DNA of 64,000 nt, from assembly GCF_020991275.1 (NCBI RefSeq), contig NZ_JAJLQY010000004.1:248001-312000 (forward strand), given 5' to 3'. This DNA is from Actinocorallia sp. API 0066. GTDB taxonomy: Bacteria > Actinomycetota > Actinomycetes > Streptosporangiales > Streptosporangiaceae. The position numbers and the translations under genes were made by a program. The notes beneath the pieces are model-generated. The model made no database searches and was not told where the DNA came from. It saw only the letters and a list, made by a program, of their open reading frames with translations. Of the stretch, positions 34,233 through 42,485 are shown one piece after another. The first letter of the stretch is position 1, and each line of letters starts with the position of its first letter.

Positions 34233-35357
34233 CTATGTCAGCAGCGTCCGCAACTGCTGGCGCATAATTCTCACCTCAGGCACTTCACGATAGGGGCTAG
34301 AAAGTGCCATAATTTCGCCTAGATATCCATCCAGGCGGGCCGAGGACACAAGAGGCGCCACGCAACTCAAGGTGTTCATCAACTCCGCGGCCACATAAGG
34401 AAGGCCCGCATTTAGCGCTGCCTGCACCTGGCGGGCCATGTAGTTCGCTCCGAGCAAGGGGGAAGTTGGGATGATAAGCCTGACCGCCTCCTGGAACGCG
34501 GCAATTGACTTTCCCCAGTCCCCTTGATCGTAAAACGCCACACCAACGTTTCCAGTCAACCTGGCCCGCTCGAACTCGGGTAGCTCCGAACCGATTTCCT
34601 GAGCCTTTTCTAGCGCTGCATAAGAATGCCTTTTCTCGCGAAGTAGACCTAGGGCTCGGCCGAGGCTCACAAACCCTTGCGCCTCTTGCCAAGGAGATAT
34701 TCCTGGAACTGACAAAGCTTGGCGTGCCCAGCGTTCGCCATGATACCCGTCTTGCCCATAACTGTAGAAAGATGACAGCTCGTTAAGCGCATCGCTCTGC
34801 CCACTGTCGTCCTTGGCCTGACGAGCAAGGATCGCAGAAATCTTCCCGGACTCCTGCGCCTGTGGCAATTTTCTAGCGTCATACTGGACGCGAGAAACTT
34901 GCCGGGCGAGCTGTGATGCGGCCCCGAGGAGACGCACATCTTTAGTGTCCGCGACAGAATCACGAACACGGCGAAGGTGCCTGGCAGACTCTTCTAGAGT
35001 ACTAATCCCTCCTGATCCGTAGAGGCCCATTTCCACCCTATCGGAGAGCAGCATCACATACTCAGGATTAGAGTAAGGATTCCCGTTGGAGGCGGGGACA
35101 AAAGTAGCAGTTGCCACACTGGCGATGAATTCGCGTCGCTTCACTTCGACCTCATCGATTTTACGCCTTATGACCAGTTCGTAGCCTACTCGTCCCAACA
35201 GCGCAATAGCGTTGCCAACCGGGGTGTCCCGCTGTCCCGTGACCACCCTGGACACCCAGGTGGTTTGTACTCCCATCTCCCTTGCCAGGCGTGCTTGATG
35301 CCACCCTTCCTCCTTCATGATCATTTTAAGCGCGCCTGGCAGGGTCTTGGCTTCCAT
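34233..35357 (-). CDS. HTH (Cro/CI-type) plus TPR regulator in a low-GC island
   Basis: A 374-residue protein. The N-terminal HTH is ALKMIMKEEGWHQARLAREMGVQTTWVSRVVTGQRDTPV (about 9-47). A KRREFIASVATATFVP segment (about 73-88) looks like a twin-arginine motif but is internal and common in actinobacterial HTH-TPR regulators. The rest is TPR-like helical repeats (YAALEKAQEIGSELPEFERA; AFYDQGDWGKSIAAFQEAVRLI). Base and codon use are clearly AT-richer than every other gene in the window, a sign of recent transfer. ATG at 35355-35357 with a weak ribosome-binding site. Targets unknown. Confidence 0.8.
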   Translation of the reverse strand: MEAKTLPGALKMIMKEEGWHQARLAREMGVQTTWVSRVVTGQRDTPVGNAIALLGRVGYELVIRRKIDEVEVKRREFIASVATATFVPASNGNPYSNPEYVMLLSDRVEMGLYGSGGISTLEESARHLRRVRDSVADTKDVRLLGAASQLARQVSRVQYDARKLPQAQESGKISAILARQAKDDSGQSDALNELSSFYSYGQDGYHGERWARQALSVPGISPWQEAQGFVSLGRALGLLREKRHSYAALEKAQEIGSELPEFERARLTGNVGVAFYDQGDWGKSIAAFQEAVRLIIPTSPLLGANYMARQVQAALNAGLPYVAAELMNTLSCVAPLVSSARLDGYLGEIMALSSPYREVPEVRIMRQQLRTLLT

Positions 35358-35581
35358 AAGATGAGACTACTGCTTTCAGGAGCACAGCCCACCACCATAT
35401 TCCCGCAGAGGAAATATTGTCGATACGTCATGATCACGACACAAGCGATCATAATACGCGCGACGTGCCACATCTTCGGGGCTGAGATCACATCCTCAGC
35501 GGATGTTACTTTCTGTAGTCTTCCCAGTTCAGGGCCTATGTGCAAGCCGAGGTAGAAGACCGGCCCTTTACTTGGCGCGGC

Positions 35582-35637
35582 CCCGCCGCCGCGCAGGCGT
35601 CGAGGATCGCGAAGGACGTCGCCTCGTCGGCCGTCCA
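35582..35637 (-). pseudogene. 56-bp copy of an internal piece of the aldo/keto reductase gene
   Basis: Matches 37666-37721 inside the aldo/keto reductase gene with about 3 mismatches in 56 bases, in the same orientation. It reads WTADEATSFAILDACAAAG versus WTADEATSFAILDAYAAAG. It has no start and no continuation on either side. It marks a recombination junction between the AT-rich island and the truncated TPR gene. Confidence 0.85.
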
Positions 35638-36493
35638 GGAGGTTCCGGCGCTCGGCCTGCGGCTGGTGTCCGCGCTGTCCGGGTACTGGTGGCTGCGCGG
35701 CATGCGCCGGGAGGGCGCGGCGGCGGCCCGGTCCCTGCTCGCGATGTGGGCGGTCGCGGCCGGGCCGCCCACCGACCACGCCGAACAGATACGGCAGATG
35801 CGCGCCAGCTCGATCGGCGACGGCAGGCCGTGGTCACGCGCGCTCGTCGAACTCGGCCACGGCATGCTCCACCTGTTCGAGGGCACGCCCGGCACCGCGC
35901 GCCGCCACCTGGAAGCCGCGCTCGCCGGCTTCGAGGCGATCGGCGAACGCTGGGGCATGGCGACGGCGCGGGACACCCTGTCGGTGACGGCCGAACTCGC
36001 GGGCGACCTGCCGGGGGCGCTCGACCTCCTGGACGGGGCGCTGCGGCTCATGCGGGAGCTCGACTCCTACGGGGAGAGCGCCGACGTGCTGCTGCGCCGC
36101 GCCGACATCCTGCTGCGGATGGGCCGCACCGGCGCCGCCGCCGAGGCGTACGCCGAGGCCGAGGCGCTCGCGGCGCGCGCGGGCACCAGGGCCGCCCGCA
36201 CCCAGGCCCGGCGCGGCAGGGGCGACCTGGCCGCCGCGCGCGGCCACTGGGACGAGGCCGAGGCGCACTACACCGCGGCCCTCGCCGAGTGCACCGACCA
36301 CTGGTACGCCCAGCACCTACGCGCCGAATGCCTGTTCGGCATGGCCCGCGTCGCCGCCGCCCGCGACGACCGCCCCCTGGCCCGCCACCACGCCGCCGAG
36401 ACCATCACCACCGCCACGGGCCACCCCCTGGCCCGCTACCTCGCCGCCGAAGCAGCCGCCCTCCTCCACGAACTCGACGGCCCCGACAGCTGA
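35638..36493 (+). pseudogene. 5'-truncated AfsR/LuxR-type ATPase regulator remnant (TPR region only)
   Basis: The recognisable part begins at ALGLRLVSALSGYWWLRGMRREG, which in large AfsR/SARP- or LAL-type regulators follows the NB-ARC ATPase domain. About 285 residues of TPR-like helices follow (RRHLEAALAGFEAIGERWG, AAEAYAEAEALAARAG, HWDEAEAHYTAALAEC). The N-terminal HTH and ATPase (normally several hundred residues) are absent. Instead the frame runs backwards through the aldo/keto reductase fragment. A peptide could still be made from ATG 35540, but the regulator is clearly broken. GC content is normal here. Confidence 0.75.
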
Positions 36494-36497
36494 CGGG

Positions 36498-36803
36498 CGT
36501 GTCCGCTCGGACCCAGGGGCGACCCCCGACCTCGTCGGAAACCCCCTCGGGCATGTTCGCTCGGGCCTGGCCCGACCTCGTCGGAAGCCCTCTCGGGCGT
36601 GTTCGCTCGGGCCTGGGGGCGCTTTGGGCGACCTCGACTTTGTCGGGAGCACCCCCGGCGTGTTCGCTCGGACCCAGGGGCGCTCGGCCGACCCCGACCT
36701 TGTCAGGAGCGTGTTCGCTTGGGCTCGGGGGGCTTTGCGCGACCCCGACTTCGTCGGAAGCGCCCCCAGGTGTGTTCGTTCGGACCCGGGGGCGCTTGGG
36801 CGG
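36498..36803 (+). repeat. Hairpin repeat family, locus D: tandem array of 5-6 diverged copies
   Basis: Units begin with GTGTTCGCTCGG or close variants at about 36498, 36552, 36599, 36660, 36711 and 36772 (last partial), each 46-61 bp. Most contain a form of GACCCCGACTTCGTCGGAAGC. Unit 5 keeps GGGGG-GCTT paired with AAGC-CCCCC outside the inner CCGAC/GTCGG stem. The array starts 5 bp after the truncated TPR gene's stop and fills the gap to the convergent aldo/keto reductase gene. Confidence 0.8.
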
Positions 36804-36845
36804 GTGTTCGGCGTCCCGGACGGCGTGCCGGGGTGTGCGGTGGGC

Positions 36846-37793
36846 TCAGGGGGTCGAGGCGGCGGTGAGCGCGGCCAGGTCCTCGTCCGAGAGTTTTACG
36901 TCGGGGAAGGCCAGGAGTGGCGTGAGCTGCCGCAGGGTGCGGGCGCTCGCGATCGGGGCGAGGACCGTGGGCTGGGCGGCGAGCCAGGCGAGGGAGACCT
37001 CGACGGGCGAGACGCCGTGTGTTCCGGCGATCTCCTCGACCTGCGTCAGGACGCGCACCGCGCGCGGATCCTGGAGCAGCTTCTCCGCTCCGGCGGCGCG
37101 CGGGCTGTCGACGGCGGGGCCGCCCGGACGGTACTTGCCGGTGAGGAATCCGGCGGCGAGCGCGAAGTACGGCAGCGCGGACAGGCCGTGCTCGGCGGCG
37201 AGCGCCGCCCGCTCGCCCTCGTAGGTGTCGCGGCTCACCAGGTTGTAGTGCGGCTGGATCGCGACGTACTTGGCGAGGCCCGCGCGGTCGGAGAACTCCA
37301 GCGAGGCGCGCAGCCGTTCGGGTGAGATGTTCGAGACGGCGATCTGCCGGACCTTGCCCTCGCGGACCAGCTCGTCCAGGGCGGTGATGATGTCCTCGAC
37401 CGGGACTGTCTCGTCGTCGTAGTGCGTGTAGTACAGGTCGATGCGGTCGGTGCCGAGCCGGGTCAGCGACGCTTCGGCGGCGGCCCTGATCGTCTGCGGC
37501 CGGAGGCCGGTGAACTGCGGGTGGCGGCCGACCTTGGTGGCGATGACGATGTCGTCGCGGTTGCCGCGCGCGGCGGTCCAGCGGCCGATGATCCCCTCGG
37601 ACTCGCCGCCGGAGTGGCCGGGCAGCCACGCCGAGTACGAGTCGGCGGTGTCGATGAAGTTGCCGCCCGCCGCGGCGTAGGCGTCGAGGATCGCGAAGGA
37701 CGTCGCTTCGTCGGCCGTCCAGCCGAAGACGTTGCCACCGAGGTTCAGCGGGGACACCAGCAGGTCGGAGATGCCGATGGGCTTGAGACTCAT
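36846..37793 (-). CDS. Aldo/keto reductase
   Basis: A 315-residue NADPH-dependent oxidoreductase with a TIM-barrel fold. GGNFIDTADSYS (catalytic Asp and Tyr, about 45-56), IATKVG (Lys), and YYTHYDD in place of the usual LHxxD (His retained) give the tetrad; the later NLVSRDTYE and PIASARTLRQL are typical of the YajO/AKR11-12-like group. Substrate unknown. ATG at 37791-37793 is preferred to one 11 codons upstream, as the family begins MSLKPIGIS. A 56-bp piece of this gene is duplicated 2.1 kb away. Confidence 0.9.
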   Translation of the reverse strand: MSLKPIGISDLLVSPLNLGGNVFGWTADEATSFAILDAYAAAGGNFIDTADSYSAWLPGHSGGESEGIIGRWTAARGNRDDIVIATKVGRHPQFTGLRPQTIRAAAEASLTRLGTDRIDLYYTHYDDETVPVEDIITALDELVREGKVRQIAVSNISPERLRASLEFSDRAGLAKYVAIQPHYNLVSRDTYEGERAALAAEHGLSALPYFALAAGFLTGKYRPGGPAVDSPRAAGAEKLLQDPRAVRVLTQVEEIAGTHGVSPVEVSLAWLAAQPTVLAPIASARTLRQLTPLLAFPDVKLSDEDLAALTAASTP

Positions 37794-37839
37794 GATCTGG
37801 CAGAACCCACTCGGGGCCGCCGTCATTCCCGCGGCGCGC

Positions 37840-38238
37840 TCAAGTTTCGGTCAGCGTGATCCTGATGCCGACGGTGCCCTGGTCGCCGCGGCGCAGCCTG
37901 CTGCCGAGCAGCGTCAACGACCCGAGGATCCCGTACTTGCTGCGCAGCAGGGTCCGGTAGGCCGCCGTGTCCTCCGGCGAGCACAGCTCCGCCGTCCCCG
38001 GCACCGGATCCCCCGTCGGGTTGCCCCGCACGTCACACGGCCCGACGAGCACGTCGGCCCGGTTCCGGATCCGCTTCACCTTGCCGGAGTCCGCCACCGT
38101 CCAGATCCCCAGCGCGTTCCCGTCCCGCACCACCCAGACCGGCGTCGGCACACCCGTCCCGTCCTTCCGGAACGTCGTCACCAGCACATACTTCTCCGCC
38201 GCCAGCAACCCCAACGCCGACTCATCCATGATCACCAT
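37840..38238 (-). CDS. PPOX-class F420-dependent oxidoreductase
   Basis: A 132-residue split-barrel protein. LAAEKYVLVTTFRKDGTGVPTPVWVVRDGNALGIWT and KVKRIRNRADVLVGPCDVRGNP are diagnostic of the flavin/deazaflavin FDOR-B group, which uses F420 or flavin to reduce small substrates. Start ATG at 38236-38238 has GGAGG 6 nt upstream; an ATG three codons later is less well placed. A run of G-tracts on the minus strand at about 38250-38282 precedes the ribosome-binding site. It lies 46 bp before the aldo/keto reductase gene on the same strand. Confidence 0.87.
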   Translation of the reverse strand: MVIMDESALGLLAAEKYVLVTTFRKDGTGVPTPVWVVRDGNALGIWTVADSGKVKRIRNRADVLVGPCDVRGNPTGDPVPGTAELCSPEDTAAYRTLLRSKYGILGSLTLLGSRLRRGDQGTVGIRITLTET

Positions 38239-38372
38239 CCTACGCCTCCGCCCGCCCCCCACAACCCCACTTCCCGCCCTTTCCGTCCCTCGCCACACAC
38301 TGCTACAAACAATCAGCGCCATAACCCCCTTTCCCGCCGACCAGAACCCCATCACAGAAGCCGGTACCACCG

Positions 38373-38552
38373 ATGCCCCCACGCCGCCGCCTCCGCACCA
38401 CCCTCCTCCGCACCGCAGCCCCCCTCTTCTTCCTCCTCCTGACCGCCGCCTCCCTCGACAACGGCTCCCCTCTCACCACCCTGATCTTCTTCATCCTCTT
38501 CTGCTGCTCCGTCCCCGCCGCCCTCCGCCGCCCCCACCCGAACCGACCCTGA
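38373..38552 (+). CDS. Possible small membrane protein, 59 aa
   Basis: The frame reads MPPRRRLRTTLLRTAAPLFF and continues LLLTAASLDNG, then a second hydrophobic stretch TTLIFFILFCCSVPAAL and a basic end RRPHPNRP. Third codon positions are overwhelmingly C or G, which supports coding. Two membrane helices with a positive N-terminus are predicted. No ribosome-binding site and no family are recognised. Confidence 0.4.
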   Translation: MPPRRRLRTTLLRTAAPLFFLLLTAASLDNGSPLTTLIFFILFCCSVPAALRRPHPNRP

Positions 38553-38620
38553 GGCCACCCGCACCCCCGCCCACCCGAACCCTCAACACCATCCGTGCGC
38601 ATCCGGGGTGGGCGGGCAGG

Positions 38621-39109
38621 TCAGGGGGTGTGGAGGTGGGTGTGGGTTGTGGGGGTTTGGGTGGTTAGGGGGTAGGTGGAGGTGGTGGCCAGGTGGCAGG
38701 TGGTGGTGTCGGGGGTGGGGTGGGTGAGGGTGAGGGTGGGGAGGTTGAGGATGGCGGTGGACCAGGAGGTGAGGCAGCGTAGGGCGGTGGTGGCGGCGCC
38801 TCGGCGGCGGGCCCAGGGGGAGACGCGGCAACAGATGTGTGGGGTCGGGGTGTTGAGGGCGGAGAGGGTGATGTGGCCGGCCCAGCGTTCGGTGGTGGAC
38901 TCCAGGATCGAGAAGGTGAGCTGGGTGTCCCAGGTCGCGTGGGCGCGGAGCCAGGCTTTGGCCTCGGGCTCGGTGGTGGGCAGGTCCTTCGAGAGGGCGG
39001 CTGTTGTCGGGTCGGCGGCCAGCGCCAGGAGGTCGGCGGCTTCGCTTTCGCGGGGCGGGCGGAGGTGCCAGAGGCCGGCGGTGATCTCGGTGTGCTCGAT
39101 CGGATCCAC
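38621..39109 (-). CDS. GNAT-family N-acetyltransferase
   Basis: A 162-residue protein. The N-terminal LWHLRPPRESEAADLLALAADPTTAAL is a typical RimJ/RimL-like opening; RWAGHITLSALN forms the central beta strands, and RVSPWARRRGAATTALRCLTSW (about 95-116) is the acetyl-CoA loop, R/Q-x-x-G-x-A in form. The last 40 residues are extraordinarily rich in Thr, Pro and His, where relatives have a PDN-x-A-S-x-R-V-A pattern of which CHLATTS and YPLT remain. Substrate unknown. GTG at 39107-39109. Confidence 0.78.
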   Translation of the reverse strand: MDPIEHTEITAGLWHLRPPRESEAADLLALAADPTTAALSKDLPTTEPEAKAWLRAHATWDTQLTFSILESTTERWAGHITLSALNTPTPHICCRVSPWARRRGAATTALRCLTSWSTAILNLPTLTLTHPTPDTTTCHLATTSTYPLTTQTPTTHTHLHTP

Positions 39110-39176
39110 CCCGGCATCCTGCCAGGCCCGGCGCGGCCCCTCGCGCGCCGCCCGGTGCCGAGGGCGATCAGGACGG

Positions 39177-42100
39177 TCAGACGTTGCGGCGGTACTGGCC
39201 GCCCACTTCGAAGAAGGCGTCGGTGATTTGGCGGAGAGAGCAGACTCGGGCCGCCGACATCAGTTCGGCGAAGGCGTTGCCGCCGGAACGGACGGTGTCC
39301 TTCAGTGCGGCGAGGGCGTGTTCGGCCTCGGCGCGGTGGCGGTCCTGGAAGGTGTGGACGCGGGTGAGCTGGGAGCGCTTCTCCTCCTCGGTGGCGCGGG
39401 CCAGCTCCAGTGGTCCGTGCGCGGTCTCGGCGTGCGGGGAGCGGAAGGTGTTGACGCCGATGATGGGTAGCGTCCCGTCGTGCTTGCGCTGCTCGTAGAG
39501 CATCGACTCGTCCTGGATGCGGCCGCGCTGGTAGCCGGTCTCCATCGCGCCCAGCACGCCGCCGCGCTCGCTGATCCGCTCGAACTCGACGAGCACCGCC
39601 TCCTCGACGAGGTCGGTCAGCTCGTCGATGACGAACGAGCCCTGGAGCGGGTTCTCGTTCATCGCCAGGCCCCACTCGCGGTTGATGATGAGCTGGATGG
39701 CCAGGGCCCGCCGCACCGACTCCTCGGTCGGGGTGGTGACGGCCTCGTCGTAGGCGTTGGTGTGGAGGCTGTTGCAGTTGTCGTAGAGCGCGATGAGGGC
39801 CTGGAGCGTGGTGCGGATGTCGTTGAAGTCCATCTCCTGCGCGTGCAGCGACCGGCCGGAGGTCTGCACGTGGTACTTGAGCTTCTGCGACCGCTCCCCC
39901 GCCCCGTACCGCTCCCGCATCGCGACGGCCCAGATCCGCCGGGCGACGCGCCCGAGGACGCTGTACTCCGGGTCCATCCCGTTGGAGAAGAAGAACGACA
40001 GGTTCGGCGCGAAGGCGTCCACGTCCATGCCGCGCGCCAGGTACGCCTCGACGTAGGTGAAGCCGTTGGAGAGGGTGAACGCGAGTTGTGAGATGGGGTT
40101 CGCTCCGGCTTCGGCGATGTGGTAGCCGGAGATCGAGACGGAGTAGAAGTTCCGGACGCCCTGCTCGATGAACCACTGCTGGATGTCGCCCATCATCCGC
40201 AGGGAGAACTCGGTGGAGAAGATGCAGGTGTTCTGCCCCTGGTCCTCCTTGAGGATGTCGGCCTGCACGGTGCCCCGTACCGTCTGGAGCACCTCGGACC
40301 GGACGTGGGCCGCCTCCTCCTGTGCCGGCTCCCTTCCGTGCTCCTCGCGGAACCGGGCGAGGCCCTGGTCGATCGCGGTGTTGAGGAAGAACGCGAGGAT
40401 CGTCGGCGCGGGGCCGTTGATCGTCATCGACACCGACGTCGTGGGGGACGCGAGGTCGAACCCGCCGTAGAGGACCCGCATGTCCTCAAGCGTCGCCACC
40501 GACACCCCCGACGTCCCGACTTTTCCGTAGATGTCGGGACGCTCGTCGGGGTCGCGGCCGTACAGCGTCACCGAGTCGAAGGCGGTGGACAGGCGGGTCG
40601 CCTCCGCGTCGGCGGAGAGCAGCTTGAACCTCCGGTTGGTCCGGAACGGGTCGCCCTCGCCCGCGAACATCCGGGCCGGGTCCTCGCCGTCCCGCTTGAA
40701 CGGGAACACCCCGGCGGTGAACGGGAAGGAGCCGGGCAGGTTCTCGGCCCGCAGCCACCGCAGCAGGTCTCCGGCGTCGGAGTAGCGCGGCAGCGCCACC
40801 CGGGGGATCTTGCTGCCGGACAGGGACTCGCGGGTGAGCGGCACCCGCACCTCGCGGTCCCGGACCCGGAACACGTGCTCGTCGCCGGTGTAGGAGGCGG
40901 CGACGGCGGGCCACCGCGCCAGCAGCGCCGCGCACTCCTCGGTCAGGGCGGCCCGCGCGGCGTCCAGCCGTTCGGCCACGGCGGAGGCGGCCGCCGCCGC
41001 GCCCGTCGCGGCGAGTTCGGCCCGGACGGCGTCGAGCCGCTGGGCCCGGCGCGCCGCCTCGGCCTGCCGCTCGGTCTCGGCGTGGTAGTCCCGGACGGTC
41101 TCGGCGATCTCCGCGAGGTACCTGACCCGCGCGGGCGGGATGATGCTGGCGATCTTCGTGCTCGCCCTGACCGCGACGCGTGGCAGCGTCCCCTCCTCGA
41201 CCGCGAGCCCGTGTTCGCGCAGCAGCCCGAGCAGGTGCTGGTAGAGCGCGGTGACGCCGTCGTCGTCGAAGGTGGCGGCGCTGGTGCCGAACACGGGCAT
41301 GTCCTCGGGCCGCGCGCCGAACGCCTCGCGGTTGCGCACGAGCTGCCGGGCGACGTCGCGCAGCGCGTCGGCGCCGCCGCGCCGCTCGAACTTGTTCACC
41401 GCGACGACGTCCGCGAAGTCCAGCATGTCGATCTTCTCCAGCTGGGACGCCGCGCCGAACTCCGGAGTCATGACGTACAGGGACACGTCCACGTGGTCGG
41501 TGATCGCCGCGTCGCCCTGCCCGATGCCGGGTGTCTCCAGGATGACGAGGTCGTGCGTCGCCCTGCACGACGCGAGGATCCCGTCGATACCGTCGGGCAG
41601 CTCCCGGCCGCCTCGGGTGGCCAGGGAGCGGAAGAAGATCCTGTCGCCGTCCAGGGCGTTCATCCGGATGCGGTCGCCCAGCAGCGCGCCGCCTCCGCGT
41701 CGCCGTGTCGGGTCCACGGCGAGGACGGCTACCCGCAGCTTGTCCTGTTGGTCCACCCGCAGGCGTCGTAGCAGCTCGTCGGTGAGCGAGGACTTGCCTG
41801 ACCCGCCGGTGCCGGTGATGCCCAGGACGGGCGCGCGCCCCCCGGCGAGCGCGGGGTCGAGTTCCGCGCCGCCCTGGAGGCAGGTGATCACCCGTGCCAG
41901 CGCCGCGCGGTCGCCGGACAGGACCGCCTCGACGGGCGCGGGCTCGGCCGTCAGGTCGACGTCACAGGCCCGGACCAGCTCGTTGATCATGCCGGGCAGG
42001 CCGAGCCGCTGGCCGTCCTCCGGCGAGTAGATCCGCACGCCGAGCGACGCGAGCCGCTCGATCTCCTCCGGGACGATCACGCCGCCCCCGCCCCCGAAGA

Positions 42101-42380
42101 TCCGGACGTCGCCCGCCCCGGCCTCGCGCAGCGCCTCGGCGAGGTAGGCGAAGTACTCAAGGTGCCCGCCCTGGTAGGAGCTGACCGCGACGCCCTGCGC
42201 GTCCTCCTCCACCACGGCGGCGACCACCTCGGCGACCGACCTGTCGTGCCCGAGGTGCACCACCTCCGCGCCCTGTGACTGCAGGATCCGGCGCATGATG
42301 TTGATCGCCGCGTCGTGGCCGTCGAACAGCGCGGCGGCGGTGACGAAGCGCACCGGGTGTACCGGCTTGTACAGACCCAT
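39177..42380 (-). CDS. icmF: Fused isobutyryl-CoA mutase IcmF
   Basis: A 1067-residue adenosylcobalamin enzyme interconverting isobutyryl- and n-butyryl-CoA. An N-terminal B12 domain (FDGHDAAINIMRRILQSQG with the cobalt-ligating His near residue 22; SSYQGGHLEYF) is followed by a MeaI-type G-protein chaperone with Walker A GITGTGGSGKSSLTDEL (about 200-216) and LVILETPGIGQGD, then a C-terminal mutase half (YGKVGTSGVSVATLEDM, SISGYHIAEAGANP, HAQEMDFNDIRTTLQALIAL). ATG at 42378-42380 has GGAGG 5 nt upstream and is preferred to the ATG nine codons earlier. It is divergent from a MarR regulator, suggesting control by an acyl-CoA-related ligand. Confidence 0.96.
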   Translation of the reverse strand: MGLYKPVHPVRFVTAAALFDGHDAAINIMRRILQSQGAEVVHLGHDRSVAEVVAAVVEEDAQGVAVSSYQGGHLEYFAYLAEALREAGAGDVRIFGGGGGVIVPEEIERLASLGVRIYSPEDGQRLGLPGMINELVRACDVDLTAEPAPVEAVLSGDRAALARVITCLQGGAELDPALAGGRAPVLGITGTGGSGKSSLTDELLRRLRVDQQDKLRVAVLAVDPTRRRGGGALLGDRIRMNALDGDRIFFRSLATRGGRELPDGIDGILASCRATHDLVILETPGIGQGDAAITDHVDVSLYVMTPEFGAASQLEKIDMLDFADVVAVNKFERRGGADALRDVARQLVRNREAFGARPEDMPVFGTSAATFDDDGVTALYQHLLGLLREHGLAVEEGTLPRVAVRASTKIASIIPPARVRYLAEIAETVRDYHAETERQAEAARRAQRLDAVRAELAATGAAAAASAVAERLDAARAALTEECAALLARWPAVAASYTGDEHVFRVRDREVRVPLTRESLSGSKIPRVALPRYSDAGDLLRWLRAENLPGSFPFTAGVFPFKRDGEDPARMFAGEGDPFRTNRRFKLLSADAEATRLSTAFDSVTLYGRDPDERPDIYGKVGTSGVSVATLEDMRVLYGGFDLASPTTSVSMTINGPAPTILAFFLNTAIDQGLARFREEHGREPAQEEAAHVRSEVLQTVRGTVQADILKEDQGQNTCIFSTEFSLRMMGDIQQWFIEQGVRNFYSVSISGYHIAEAGANPISQLAFTLSNGFTYVEAYLARGMDVDAFAPNLSFFFSNGMDPEYSVLGRVARRIWAVAMRERYGAGERSQKLKYHVQTSGRSLHAQEMDFNDIRTTLQALIALYDNCNSLHTNAYDEAVTTPTEESVRRALAIQLIINREWGLAMNENPLQGSFVIDELTDLVEEAVLVEFERISERGGVLGAMETGYQRGRIQDESMLYEQRKHDGTLPIIGVNTFRSPHAETAHGPLELARATEEEKRSQLTRVHTFQDRHRAEAEHALAALKDTVRSGGNAFAELMSAARVCSLRQITDAFFEVGGQYRRNV

Positions 42381-42408
42381 CCCGACCTCCAACGCGACGC
42401 GAGCCATC

Positions 42409-42449
42409 TTATTTTGAAGTCTAATATTTGGAAGTTAAAGTAAATCCCA
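42409..42449. promoter_or_regulatory. AT-rich control region between icmF and the MarR gene with direct repeats
   Basis: A 40-bp AT-rich island in a high-GC setting carries two related units, TTTTGAAGTCTAA and TTTGGAAGTTAAA, in direct orientation. It lies between the divergent icmF and MarR starts and is the likely operator-promoter region for both. Confidence 0.5.
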
Positions 42450-42485
42450 ACGCGGCGGCCGTCAAGATTCCCGTACGGTGGTGAC

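Noticed and set aside
34446-34500. Twin-arginine export signal in the HTH-TPR protein (KRREF)
   Set aside because: The motif is internal, after a cytoplasmic DNA-binding domain, and is common in this regulator type; no signal peptide layout exists. The motif itself lies near 35094-35142.
33909-35640. A complete mobile element around the low-GC gene
   Set aside because: No integrase, transposase, tRNA attachment site or terminal inverted repeats could be found; only composition and the duplicated fragment support transfer.
36498-36803. CRISPR array
   Set aside because: Repeat units are diverged and directly adjoining, there are no unique spacers of constant length and no cas genes.
42381-42485. 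Cobalamin riboswitch before icmF
   Set aside because: The gap is about 105 bp and AT-rich, with no B12-box-like sequence; direct repeats fit a protein operator better.
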